Source of the DNA: CAXPZW01 sp964221845
Lineage (GTDB): Bacteria; Bacteroidota; Bacteroidia; Flavobacteriales_D; Sanyastnellaceae
Assembly: GCA_964221845.1 (NCBI GenBank)
Contig: CAXPZW010000025.1
Location: forward strand, 1-64,000
Direction of reading: 5' to 3'
DNA: 64,000 nt
This document shows positions 16,831 to 25,338 of the stretch, piece by piece. The notes beneath the pieces were generated by a model that ran no database searches, was not told the origin of the DNA, and saw nothing but the letters and a program-made list of their open reading frames with translations. The position numbers were made by a program, and so were the translations under genes. Positions within the stretch are counted from its first letter, which is position 1; each line of letters begins with the position of its first letter.

Positions 16831-18516
16831 CTAGCGTTCGCCCAACACTTCGGGCACCACGGTTCCGGTGGTCCCGGTAGGCGCCTGCACCCCAAGGATG
16901 GCAGACACGGTAGGCGCAATGTCGCGCACGTGGGTTTCGCGGAAGGTTTCTCCCGGAGTCACCCCAGCCCCAAACAGGCTGAACGGCACATGGGTATCGT
17001 AGCTAAACGGCGAGCCGTGTGAGGTGCCTGTGCGGCCGTACTGCAACCATCCTGGTTCGAGCACGACGACCACGTCCCCGCTCAATCGGTGGTGGTAACC
17101 CCGTTGAATGCGGCTGGCAATGTCCCCTTGAAATTCACCCTCACGCAAGGCCGACCCGGTGTACACCTGCATCACGCCCTCAAACCCGCGCATGAAGTCC
17201 GCAGCAAAGACCTCTGCCTGGCGGACGTCAACGCCGCGGGCATCCATCAGCGCGTGGTCAAAGAACACCTGCTCATTGCTGTAATTGCGAATCCACTCAC
17301 CCGCGCCGTAACGCGCGTTCATGGACGCTTTAAGCGAGTCCACCATGTTGCCCGGCTGCCAGTAACCGGTGGCAATGCCCAGGCTTTCCAAATGGCTGGG
17401 CACGTGTACGGCGCCGTGGTCGGCAGTGAGGAAGACCGTGTAGTTGCCTGCGCCCACCTCCCCGTCCAAAAACGCAAAGAAGTCTGCCAAGTCGCGGTCC
17501 AAGCGGAGGTAAGTGTCCTGCGCTTCGCGGCTCATCGGGCCGGTGCGGTGGCCCACGTAGTCCGTGGAAGAGCAGCTCACCGCCAACACGTCCACATGCT
17601 CGTCTTGCCCGAGGCCCGCCATGCGCACAGCGGTCTTGGCAAAGTCCAAGGTGACGGTGTTGCCGTAGGGCGTGGCTTTGATGATGTCGCGTCCGCCATT
17701 TTGCGCGGCAGCTGCGGTCAAGTCATAGGGGAAGGTCGGGCGCAATTGGCCGGTGTACGGGCCTTCGAAGGGGTTGTTGTCTGGCAAGCTTTCGTCGTAC
17801 GCTTCAGGGTCCAAGAGCAGGTCCCATCCTCCGGCGATCCACCCGTCCACTTTGCCGTTGGCGTTGTAAGCACTCACCCATTCGGGAAGCGCATCGGCAT
17901 ACCAGCTGCTGGTCACCCAGTCACCCCCAATCATCCAGTAGGCCGCGTCACCGCCACCACCTAAGGGCAGAATGGACCCGCGGTCCTTGAGGGAAATGCC
18001 AATGGTCTTACCCCGTCCGTTGGTAGCCAACTCCACTTGCTCGCAGAGCGTTGAACTGCGCAGGTAATGGGGACTCATTTTGCCGCCGGCTGCGCTGGTG
18101 CCAACGCCGGATACAGTAGAATCTCCAGCGCAATACACCGTTTTGCCCGTGCGCTTGTCAAACCAATTGTTGGAGATCACGCCGTTGACCGCTGGGGTTG
18201 TTCCAGTGTAAATGGCCGCGTGTCCTGGACCCGTGTAGGTAGGTGCGTAGCTGTAGTGGTTGTTGTGGCACACAAATCCCTCGGTGGCAAAGCGCTTGAA
18301 TCCGCCTTCCACAAAATCATCTGCAAAGCGCGTGAGGTAGTCGTAGCGCATTTGGTCCACCACCAGTCCCACGACCAGTTTGGGAGAAGTGCGCTCGGGT
18401 GCGTTTTCGCCAAGGACAACTGGTGTGGACGGGACAGGAGTCTCCACGATCACCACTTCGGTGGTACCACAAGCCGTCAGCAACAAGATCGACGCCAGAA
18501 AAACAAGAAAACGCAT
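16831..18516 (-). CDS. pafA: PafA-type alkaline phosphatase lipoprotein
   Basis: A 561-residue lipoprotein (signal MRFLVFLASILLLTAC, lipid on Cys16) of the alkaline phosphatase superfamily, PafA group. Metal and nucleophile motifs are VVDQMRYD (Asp54), APTYTGPGH with the Thr nucleophile, ISNNWFD (Asn pocket), SCSSTDYVGHRTGP and TADHGAVHVP. PafA is a calcium-independent phosphate-monoester hydrolase of the Bacteroidota periplasm or cell surface and frees phosphate from organic phosphates. The start is the ATG at 18514-18516, since it begins the lipoprotein signal and a perfect -7 box lies 18 bases upstream. It follows crcB on the same strand but has its own promoter. Confidence 0.9.
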   Translation of the reverse strand: MRFLVFLASILLLTACGTTEVVIVETPVPSTPVVLGENAPERTSPKLVVGLVVDQMRYDYLTRFADDFVEGGFKRFATEGFVCHNNHYSYAPTYTGPGHAAIYTGTTPAVNGVISNNWFDKRTGKTVYCAGDSTVSGVGTSAAGGKMSPHYLRSSTLCEQVELATNGRGKTIGISLKDRGSILPLGGGGDAAYWMIGGDWVTSSWYADALPEWVSAYNANGKVDGWIAGGWDLLLDPEAYDESLPDNNPFEGPYTGQLRPTFPYDLTAAAAQNGGRDIIKATPYGNTVTLDFAKTAVRMAGLGQDEHVDVLAVSCSSTDYVGHRTGPMSREAQDTYLRLDRDLADFFAFLDGEVGAGNYTVFLTADHGAVHVPSHLESLGIATGYWQPGNMVDSLKASMNARYGAGEWIRNYSNEQVFFDHALMDARGVDVRQAEVFAADFMRGFEGVMQVYTGSALREGEFQGDIASRIQRGYHHRLSGDVVVVLEPGWLQYGRTGTSHGSPFSYDTHVPFSLFGAGVTPGETFRETHVRDIAPTVSAILGVQAPTGTTGTVVPEVLGER

Positions 18517-18533
18517 GCAGGTTGGTTTGGCTG

Positions 18534-18541
18534 CAAAGGTA
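18534..18541 (-). promoter_or_regulatory. -7 box (TACCTTTG) for pafA
   Basis: A perfect TAnnTTTG match on the minus strand in the short crcB-pafA gap; the predicted leader is about 14 nt. Confidence 0.65.
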
Positions 18542-18560
18542 GAAAGCCCAATGGTTCTGA

Positions 18561-18926
18561 CTACCCCTGGCGCAAGATCACCAGCGACAAAACCAGGCAG
18601 GCGAGGACGCTTACCGCGATGTTGACCGCGGCCCACTGCCAATGACCGGACTTGACCAATTGCGCACTCTCCACACTGAAGGTTGAAAAGGTGCTGAACC
18701 CACCGCAGAACCCGGTGGTCAACAGTTTGGTCGCCAACGGCTGGTCACGCAGCCATCCTTTCATCCAACCGCCGATGATCAGCGCAAGCAGCAAAGTGGC
18801 CAGGATGTTGGCAGCCAACGTAGCCCATGGAAATTGCCCCGTTCCTGAGGGAAACAAACGCGTAAGTCCGTACCGGGCGATCGAGCCCAGCCCCCCTCCT
18901 ACGAAAACAGCCAACCAAACATTCAT
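18561..18926 (-). CDS. crcB: CrcB/Fluc fluoride channel
   Basis: A 121-residue protein with four hydrophobic segments and the family motifs GGGLGSIARYG, a central Asn in LAANILAT, and GFCGGFSTFSTFS, which carries the Phe-box residues of the pore. It is the dual-topology fluoride export channel that prevents fluoride toxicity. ATG 18924-18926 is preferred over a GTG two codons upstream. It sits 16 bases after the PAP2 phosphatase gene on the same strand. No fluoride riboswitch is seen upstream, because the gene lies inside an operon. Confidence 0.93.
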   Translation of the reverse strand: MNVWLAVFVGGGLGSIARYGLTRLFPSGTGQFPWATLAANILATLLLALIIGGWMKGWLRDQPLATKLLTTGFCGGFSTFSTFSVESAQLVKSGHWQWAAVNIAVSVLACLVLSLVILRQG

Positions 18927-18942
18927 GGGCACAAGCTAGCAA

Positions 18943-19563
18943 TCATGTCCAACTGTCGGGCAAGGGTTTGCCCACATCGGTGGTGCTCAAGCGGCGAATC
19001 ACCCAGCGCACAATCCGGTGCGCGAGCCAACCCAAGCCGAGGCCCAAAAGCGCTCCGGAAACAATATCTCCGGGGTAGTGCACGCCCAGGTAGATGCGCG
19101 TGTAACTCACAAATGCGGCCCAACCGAACAGCATCAATGCCACCCATTGCTTGGCGGGGTGCAACCACAACCAGAAGTACATGGCCATCCCAAAGAAGTT
19201 GGTGGCGTGTGAAGACACAAAGCCATACCAGCCTCCGGTGTATGGATTGCCGTTGTCGTCGATGTGCAAATGCAGGAGGTCTCCGATCTCGAGGTTGCGC
19301 GAGGGGCGGTAACGCTGAAACACTTCTTTGAAGAGCTCGACCGAAACCCGGTCGCAAAACAGGACCACCACACCGGTTCCGCCAGCAACGGCCAACGCGG
19401 TTTGCCACCCATACTTTTTGTGCAAGAGCAGCAAAATGGCTACAAACCACGGCAGGGATCCAGTGGCCTTGGTAAAGAACCACATTACAGGATCCAACCA
19501 CGGGGCATGCCACCCGTTGAGCCAGAGCAACAGGTCACGGTCCAGGGCTTCAAGCCATTCCAT
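18943..19563 (-). CDS. PAP2-family membrane phosphatase
   Basis: A 206-residue membrane protein with about five hydrophobic segments and the three acid phosphatase motifs: KEVFQRYRPSR (KX6RP type), SSHA (PSGH variant) and SYTRIYLGVHYPGD (SRX5HX3D). It probably removes phosphate from a lipid pyrophosphate or monophosphate such as undecaprenyl pyrophosphate, lipid A or phosphatidate at the periplasmic face of the membrane. Which one cannot be decided from sequence. It starts 3 bases after the acyl-CoA synthetase gene and is co-transcribed with it and crcB. Confidence 0.87.
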   Translation of the reverse strand: MEWLEALDRDLLLWLNGWHAPWLDPVMWFFTKATGSLPWFVAILLLLHKKYGWQTALAVAGGTGVVVLFCDRVSVELFKEVFQRYRPSRNLEIGDLLHLHIDDNGNPYTGGWYGFVSSHATNFFGMAMYFWLWLHPAKQWVALMLFGWAAFVSYTRIYLGVHYPGDIVSGALLGLGLGWLAHRIVRWVIRRLSTTDVGKPLPDSWT

Positions 19564-19566
19564 GGG

Positions 19567-21345
19567 TTACTCGCCGTAAATGTCGGCGATGGCCGCGGCG
19601 AAGTTCTTCTTGATGATTTTACGCTTGAGCTTCAAAGTGGGCGTCAACTCGCCGTCCTCGATGGTCCATGCACGCTCGAGAGCGCGCATTTGCTTGACCT
19701 GCTCCCATTTAGCAAAGCCTTCGTTGGCCGCCTGAATATCTCGCCAGATGCGGGCGGTGATGTTCTTGTCGGTGTGGCAGGCGCTGTCGCCGGGGTAGGT
19801 GTGATTGTGGCGCTTGGCCCACTCTTGGCAGGCCTCATAGGCCGGCACAATGAGCACCGCGGGGAACTTCTGTCCCTCACCGATGACCATGCACTGCTCC
19901 ACAAAGCGCGACTCCTTGAAGGCATTTTCCAACAGCTGGGGAGCCACGTACTTGCCTCCGGAGGTCTTGAACATTTCTTTCTTGCGGTCGGTGATGCGCA
20001 GGAAGCCTTCTTCCACCACACCGATGTCGCCGGTGTGGAACCAACCGTCTTTGAGCACCTCGTCGGTTTTCTCTTGGTCCTTGAAATACCCGGTCATTAC
20101 GTTAGGGCCTTTGACCAGAATCTCACCGTCTTGAGCGATGCGTACTTCTTGGTTGGCCAGGACTTTACCCACGCTGCCCACGCGGAGCATGCCGGGTTGA
20201 TTCAGGGTGTTCACCGAGATCACAGGTGAGGTCTCGGTCAGTCCGTAGCCTTCAAATACCGGAATGCCCGCCCCGTTGAAGAAACGCGCCAGACGAGGCT
20301 GCAACGCCGCTGAGCCGCAGGCCACCGCCTCGATTTCGGTCAGGCCAAGGGCCTCTTTCACCTTGCTGAACACCAGCTTGCGAGCAAAACGCAATTTGCG
20401 CTCGTACCCATTGCCATTGCGGCGGTCCGGCTCCCATTTGAGTGCTTGCGCCACCGCCCACATGAACAGCTTGGCTTTGATGCCACCGGCCGATTGACCC
20501 TTGGCCACAATGCCGTCGTAGAACTTCTCGAGCAAGCGCGGCACAGCCGTAAACACATGCGGCTTGGCATAATTCAAATCTTCCTTGATGGTCTCCAGGC
20601 TATCGGCAAAGTAAATGCTGACCCCGTTGTACATGTACAGGTAGTGCAGCATACGCTCAAAGATGTGACACACCGGCAGGAAGCTCAAACAACGTGAGGT
20701 TCCCGGTGCACGGTCCGGCAGGCGCGGGGTGCTGTCTACCGCGTTGGACACGATGTTGCTGTGACGCAGCATCACCCCTTTGGGTCGCCCAGTGGTACCC
20801 GATGTGTAAATGATGGTGGCCAAATCATCCCCGTCCACATTGGCCATGCGTTGGGTGACTTGGTCTTGGGCGGAGGTGTCTGCACCAAGCTCCAACAGCG
20901 CTGACCAGTGGTCACGGCCTTCGTACTGTTCGAAAGTCCATACGCCTTCCAGCGCGGGTACTTTGCTGCGGATACTGGCCACTTTGTCGTACAACTCGTC
21001 GTTGGACACAAAGCAAAAACGCGACTCGGAGTGGTTGAGGATGTAGTCGTAATCCTCCTCGGTCATGGTGGGGTAAATCGGCACATCGATGGCGCCCACT
21101 TGGAGGATGGCCAAATCCATGATGTTCCACTCGCAGCGGTTGTTGTGCGAGATCAGGGACACCTTGTCTCCAGGTTGGACCCCCAATTTGATCAGTCCGC
21201 GGCTGGCGGTGTTGACCGCGTCTACCAGTTCTTGGGTGGAGTAGGTTTTCCACTGGCCGCCCACACGGGAGGTCATGCACAGGTCCATTGGGAAGTGCTC
21301 CAGCTGGTAATGCAGGAAGTCAAAAAGTCGGGTCGGTTGATCCAT
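19567..21345 (-). CDS. Long-chain acyl-CoA synthetase (AMP-binding)
   Basis: A 592-residue ANL-superfamily enzyme. Motifs are the P-loop IIYTSGTTGRPKGVML, YGLTETSPVIS (A5), GWFHTGDIG (A7) and ITDRKKEMFKTSGGKYVAP (A8-A9 linker). It activates a fatty acid to acyl-adenylate and then acyl-CoA for phospholipid synthesis or degradation, at the inner face of the membrane. The size and the A8 FKTSGGKYVAP form match the FadD15/ACSL group. It is followed by PAP2 and crcB; a 7/8 -7 box (TATCTTTC at 21367-21374) suggests its own promoter. Confidence 0.92.
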   Translation of the reverse strand: MDQPTRLFDFLHYQLEHFPMDLCMTSRVGGQWKTYSTQELVDAVNTASRGLIKLGVQPGDKVSLISHNNRCEWNIMDLAILQVGAIDVPIYPTMTEEDYDYILNHSESRFCFVSNDELYDKVASIRSKVPALEGVWTFEQYEGRDHWSALLELGADTSAQDQVTQRMANVDGDDLATIIYTSGTTGRPKGVMLRHSNIVSNAVDSTPRLPDRAPGTSRCLSFLPVCHIFERMLHYLYMYNGVSIYFADSLETIKEDLNYAKPHVFTAVPRLLEKFYDGIVAKGQSAGGIKAKLFMWAVAQALKWEPDRRNGNGYERKLRFARKLVFSKVKEALGLTEIEAVACGSAALQPRLARFFNGAGIPVFEGYGLTETSPVISVNTLNQPGMLRVGSVGKVLANQEVRIAQDGEILVKGPNVMTGYFKDQEKTDEVLKDGWFHTGDIGVVEEGFLRITDRKKEMFKTSGGKYVAPQLLENAFKESRFVEQCMVIGEGQKFPAVLIVPAYEACQEWAKRHNHTYPGDSACHTDKNITARIWRDIQAANEGFAKWEQVKQMRALERAWTIEDGELTPTLKLKRKIIKKNFAAAIADIYGE

Positions 21346-21366
21346 GACAAGGGGTTGTTGAAGACG

Positions 21367-21374
21367 GAAAGATA
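21367..21374 (-). promoter_or_regulatory. Possible -7 box (TATCTTTC) for the acyl-CoA synthetase
   Basis: A 7/8 match to TAnnTTTG on the minus strand, 21 bases upstream of the ATG at 21345. Confidence 0.45.
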
Positions 21375-21410
21375 ACGCATCGCTCCTTCCGGTTCAACAC
21401 TCCTGCCCCA

Positions 21411-24395
21411 TCACGGATTCGGACGGCGTTCTGGGCGGGGTTGGATGCCGTACGCTTGGTAGATTACCTCTTGGATGCGCGTGCGGATATCGAGGGTGAT
21501 GAGCTTGCGGTTGGCCGCGTCTGGATAGATGCGGTTGGACAGAAACACGTACACCAAATCGTGTTCAGGATCGGCCCAGGCCAAGGTGCCGGTAAAGCCC
21601 GAGTGGCCAAAGCTCGATGCCGAAGCCTCGTTACAGGTGGGGCCCGCGTTCAGCTGCAGTGTAGGCTTGTCAAAGCCAATGCCACGGCGGTTATCCTCGT
21701 AGCAGAAATGGCACGCGGTGTACTCCGAAATGGTTTCGGGCGAAAGGAATTGCATGCCTGCATAGTCCCCACCGCGCTCAAGCATGTGCATGAGCACCGC
21801 CAAGTCCCAAGCATTGGAAAACAAACCTGCGTGACCGCCCACACCGCCCATCATAGCTGCGCCGGGGTCGTGCACAAATCCGTGGATCAGTTGACCGCGG
21901 AAATACCCGTCCTCTTCGGTGGGCGCAATGACGGTGCGGTCCATGTAATCCAGCGGATTGTAACGCATCGAGTGCAAGCCCAGCGGACCGTAATAGTGAT
22001 CCAACGCATAATCCGCCAACCCCGTACCGGTCTGTTGTTCAATGATGTCTTTGACGAAGTAGTACCCCAAATCCGAGTAGCGGTAATCCCGGTTTTCGCG
22101 CAGGCCGTTTTGCAAGATGACCTGCTTCATGCTGTCCACATAGGTGTCCATGATGAAACACTGGTCCGCCACGCATACGGTATACCCGTCGCTGGGCATA
22201 CGCTTGTAGAGCGAGGGGTCCAGTCGTCCAGACACCAAGGTTTGGGAGTAGAACGGAATCCAGGGCTTCAACCGCGCGGTGTGGCTTAGCATCTCGCGCA
22301 GGTTCATGTTGAAGTGGTCGTTTGAATCGGGGATGGCGAGGTAGTCGCACAGGTTGTAGTCGGGGTGGACGTGTCCTTGTTCGTGCAACGCCATCAGTGA
22401 TACCGTGGAAGCAGCCACTTTGGTGATGGAAGCCAAGTCGTACACCGTCTCTTGGGTGACGGGCTTCTTGCCGGCGTAGGTGTGGTGCCCAAAGGCCTTG
22501 TCGTAGATCACTGTACCTGCTTTGACTACCAATACGCGGCAGCCGGGAAAGGCCTTTTCGGCAATGCCTTCTGCGGCGATGGTGTCAATGGCCGCCAGAC
22601 GCGTAGCCTCAATACCGGTGTCCTCGGGAAACCCCATAGACAAACGCCCGTTGGGCTGGGTCACCAGGCCAAAACCTTCGGGGTACTTGGCGCTGATGGT
22701 GACCGGTAAACGGCCTTGGGCGCCGCGGGCACCCACCATCATTTCGGCGAGTTCTTCGAGGGTGGCTTCAGAGTCTTGGTAGGCCACCACCACGGCATCA
22801 ATGCCGTCCCAATCGCGCAGTTTGCGCAGGGCGTAAGGGTTGGCGGTGATGCCTACGGCTACCTGTGCATCCACGCCGGCCAGCATGCGCATGGCGTCTT
22901 GGGTGATGTTGTAATTCTTGCTGCCGTGGTTGCTTGTGTTGTCAAACACGGCCAGCACCACGTCGTACTTGCCCAGCTTGGTCTGCATGCTTTTGAGCGT
23001 GCTGAAATCTGGGTTGCGGCTCATCACAAAGTGCGCGGCATCCAAGTGGCGGTCCACGGTGCGCACGAACGCATTCTTGCCGTTACCTCCAATGGTCAGC
23101 GTGGCCCACTTGAGGGTGTCGGGACCGAGGGGAAGCAGGTTATTTTGGTTGCGTAATACGGTCAACGCCTCGCCTGTAATGCGGTGTTCAAGGGCTTGAG
23201 CGCGCGAGTCATTCAACCCTTCGGTCAGCCCTTCGAGCGGGTGCGGCGCCCAATTGTGCAACCCGGCCCACTCCTTGGTTTTGAGCACGCGGTGGCAACG
23301 CTCGGCGATGAGTTCTTTGGTCAGCACGCTGTCGGCAATGGCCTGTTTGATGCGGGCCAAGGCGACTTTTACGTCGCCAGGGAACAGCAGTACGTCGTTG
23401 CCCGCCTCGAGTGCTTTGACGTGCATCTCGCCAGGCTCAAAGTACTTGGCCAGCCCCTGCATGGTCATGGCATCGGTAAATACCAGACCTTCAAACCCGA
23501 GGCTATCGCGCAGCAGATCAGTAACGATCTTTTCGCTGAGGGTAGACGGCTTGAGTGCAGTGGAATCCAGCGCGGGCACATACAAGTGCGCAATCATCAC
23601 ACTCCCCAATCCGGTTTTGGCCAACTCGCGGAACGGGTACAGTTCCAAGCTGTCCAGCCGGGCGCGGTCGTGCATGATGTAAGGCAGGTCTTTGTGGGAA
23701 TCCACGTCGGTGTCGCCGTGTCCGGGGAAGTGCTTGGCGCACGCCAGAACCCTGCCGTCTTGCAAGCCACGGGCATAGGCGTCGCCCAAGGTGGCTACCC
23801 GTTCCCGGTTTTCGCCAAACGAACGGTTGTTGATCACCGGATTCTTCGGGTTGTTGTTGACGTCCACCACCGGACCAAAATTCACATGTACCCCAAGCGC
23901 ACGCAGCTGACGCGCGCACTCCAATCCAAATTGGTAGGTCAACCCCGGAGAGTTCGCCGCCCCGAGGGTCATTTGACGCGGATAGCGGATGGTGCTGTCC
24001 AACCGCATGCCGGGGCCCCATTCGGCGTCCATGGCAATGAGCAGGGGAACTTTGCTACGCTGCTGATAATCGTTGGTGAGCGTGACTTGCTTGTGGGGAG
24101 ACCCTTGCATGAAAATCAATCCCCCTACCTCGTAATTGTCGATCAGCGCTCGAACTTGGTTTTCGTGGGAAGCGTCTTGATTGGAGTAGGCCGGAATCAT
24201 GAACAGCTGGCCAATCATTTGGTCCAACGTCAGGGTTTCCATCAGAGAGTCGGCCCAGGGCGTAGGTCTTTCCAGCATGGCGGCTTTCCGGGGGGTGATT
24301 TCCACCGTGGGCACGTCTCCCCTAACCCCTGCGCTGCAGGTGAAAAATGCGGTGGCTACCGCCAACGCCATCAACCAGGTCCAATGCTGTTTCAT
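21411..24395 (-). CDS. Glycoside hydrolase family 3 / class C beta-lactamase-like fusion
   Basis: A 994-residue two-enzyme protein. The ATG at 24393-24395 begins a signal peptide (MKQHWTWLMALAVATAFFTC). Residues about 45-380 are a GH3 N-acetylglucosaminidase domain (NagZ-like): KHFPGHGDT (221-229) and the nucleophile loop FTDAM (Asp308). After a GH3 C-domain-like stretch (about 410-570), residues about 600-990 are a serine beta-lactamase/PBP-type esterase: SITK (Ser656, Lys659), YSDLGYY as the Tyr motif, and GHSGFTG late. Together they could trim peptidoglycan fragments or acylated sugars in the periplasm. This fusion recurs in Bacteroidota; whether both halves act on the same substrate is not known. 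A perfect -7 box lies 21 bases upstream. It is followed by the acyl-CoA synthetase gene. Confidence 0.87.
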   Translation of the reverse strand: MKQHWTWLMALAVATAFFTCSAGVRGDVPTVEITPRKAAMLERPTPWADSLMETLTLDQMIGQLFMIPAYSNQDASHENQVRALIDNYEVGGLIFMQGSPHKQVTLTNDYQQRSKVPLLIAMDAEWGPGMRLDSTIRYPRQMTLGAANSPGLTYQFGLECARQLRALGVHVNFGPVVDVNNNPKNPVINNRSFGENRERVATLGDAYARGLQDGRVLACAKHFPGHGDTDVDSHKDLPYIMHDRARLDSLELYPFRELAKTGLGSVMIAHLYVPALDSTALKPSTLSEKIVTDLLRDSLGFEGLVFTDAMTMQGLAKYFEPGEMHVKALEAGNDVLLFPGDVKVALARIKQAIADSVLTKELIAERCHRVLKTKEWAGLHNWAPHPLEGLTEGLNDSRAQALEHRITGEALTVLRNQNNLLPLGPDTLKWATLTIGGNGKNAFVRTVDRHLDAAHFVMSRNPDFSTLKSMQTKLGKYDVVLAVFDNTSNHGSKNYNITQDAMRMLAGVDAQVAVGITANPYALRKLRDWDGIDAVVVAYQDSEATLEELAEMMVGARGAQGRLPVTISAKYPEGFGLVTQPNGRLSMGFPEDTGIEATRLAAIDTIAAEGIAEKAFPGCRVLVVKAGTVIYDKAFGHHTYAGKKPVTQETVYDLASITKVAASTVSLMALHEQGHVHPDYNLCDYLAIPDSNDHFNMNLREMLSHTARLKPWIPFYSQTLVSGRLDPSLYKRMPSDGYTVCVADQCFIMDTYVDSMKQVILQNGLRENRDYRYSDLGYYFVKDIIEQQTGTGLADYALDHYYGPLGLHSMRYNPLDYMDRTVIAPTEEDGYFRGQLIHGFVHDPGAAMMGGVGGHAGLFSNAWDLAVLMHMLERGGDYAGMQFLSPETISEYTACHFCYEDNRRGIGFDKPTLQLNAGPTCNEASASSFGHSGFTGTLAWADPEHDLVYVFLSNRIYPDAANRKLITLDIRTRIQEVIYQAYGIQPRPERRPNP

Positions 24396-24416
24396 ACGCC
24401 TTCCAGATTCCTCAAA

Positions 24417-24424
24417 CAAAGGTA
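24417..24424 (-). promoter_or_regulatory. -7 box (TACCTTTG) for the GH3/beta-lactamase fusion
   Basis: A perfect TAnnTTTG match on the minus strand, 21 bases before the ATG at 24395. Confidence 0.65.
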
Positions 24425-24519
24425 GCCCAACACGTCCCCTACACAGGGGTGCGAAAAACCGGTTTTCAACAGCGGTTAGCGCAGATTGGGTAGGAAAGCG
24501 AATGCAGGAACCGTGCCGG

Positions 24520-25242
24520 TTATTCGGCAGCGGCAGTCAATTCAGCCGTTTTTTTTTCCAGCTCCTTGCGCACCAGGTTGAGTACGAAGGCGAACTGCTC
24601 CTCCATGGTGAGGTTGGTGTTGTCCAACACAACGGCGTCTTTGGCTTGACGCAAAGGATCGGTTTTGCGCGTAGAATCCAAGTGGTCGCGCATGTTGAGG
24701 TTGTTGACTACCTCTTCGAGGGTCACCGACATGCCTTTGGCCATGAGCTCGGCATAACGACGCTGGGCGCGCACCTTGCGGTCGGCTGTGACAAAGAATT
24801 TGAGCTCGGCGTCGGGCAACACCACGGTGCCGATGTCGCGCCCGTCCATCACTACGCCGCGGCTCTCGGCCATACGCTGTTGCAGACGTACGAGCTTTTG
24901 GCGCACCTCCACCACATCGCTGACTTGGCTCACGTAGCTGCTGACCTGCAGCGAACGGATTTCCAACTCCACGTTTTGGCCGTTGAGGTAGGTCTCGCTC
25001 AATTGCTTATCGCTGTTGTAGCGGAAGGAGATGTAAGCGTTTTCGAGCGCCTTAACCAGGGCTTCGCGGTCCACTTCGCCGTCTTTGAACACGCCTTGTT
25101 GGAGGGCATGGAGGGCGACCGCGCGGTACATCGCTCCGGTGTCAATGTAGATGTAGTTGAGCTCCTTGGCCACTTGCTTGGCCATGGTGCTCTTACCACA
25201 GGACGAATAGCCGTCAATAGCGATGTTGATCTTGTTGTTCAA
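24520..25242 (-). CDS. cmk: Cytidylate kinase
   Basis: The protein phosphorylates CMP/dCMP to the diphosphate in the cytoplasm. It has the P-loop GYSSCGKST right after INIAID, the dTMP-kinase-like YIDTGAMYRAVAL motif, and the CMP-binding and lid motifs VVMDGRDIGTVVLPDA and TADRKVRAQRRYAE. The start is most likely a TTG at 25240-25242 (LNNKINIAIDG). Another TTG at 25251 and one at 25275 would be in frame, but a perfect -7 box (25263-25270) lies between them, so the farther one cannot be on the mRNA. No ATG is available. The gene is downstream of porQ on the same strand but with its own promoter. Confidence 0.9.
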   Translation of the reverse strand: MNNKINIAIDGYSSCGKSTMAKQVAKELNYIYIDTGAMYRAVALHALQQGVFKDGEVDREALVKALENAYISFRYNSDKQLSETYLNGQNVELEIRSLQVSSYVSQVSDVVEVRQKLVRLQQRMAESRGVVMDGRDIGTVVLPDAELKFFVTADRKVRAQRRYAELMAKGMSVTLEEVVNNLNMRDHLDSTRKTDPLRQAKDAVVLDNTNLTMEEQFAFVLNLVRKELEKKTAELTAAAE

Positions 25243-25262
25243 AGCGCGCAATTTGGTCGGTG

Positions 25263-25270
25263 CAAATATA
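25263..25270 (-). promoter_or_regulatory. -7 box (TATATTTG) for cmk
   Basis: A perfect TAnnTTTG match on the minus strand; the predicted transcription start is about 25259. It decides the cmk start: the TTG at 25275 is excluded, leaving TTG 25251 or, better, 25242. Confidence 0.65.
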
Positions 25271-25338
25271 GCCAATCGCAGCGTGCCCTCCGGTGTCAGA
25301 GAAGGCTGGAATCCGCGTCAGAAAGCACTGGCGCGCCC

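Noticed and set aside
22716..24425. Plus-strand open frames opposite the GH3/beta-lactamase fusion
   Set aside because: The minus strand carries catalytic motifs over the full length; the plus frames are shadows.
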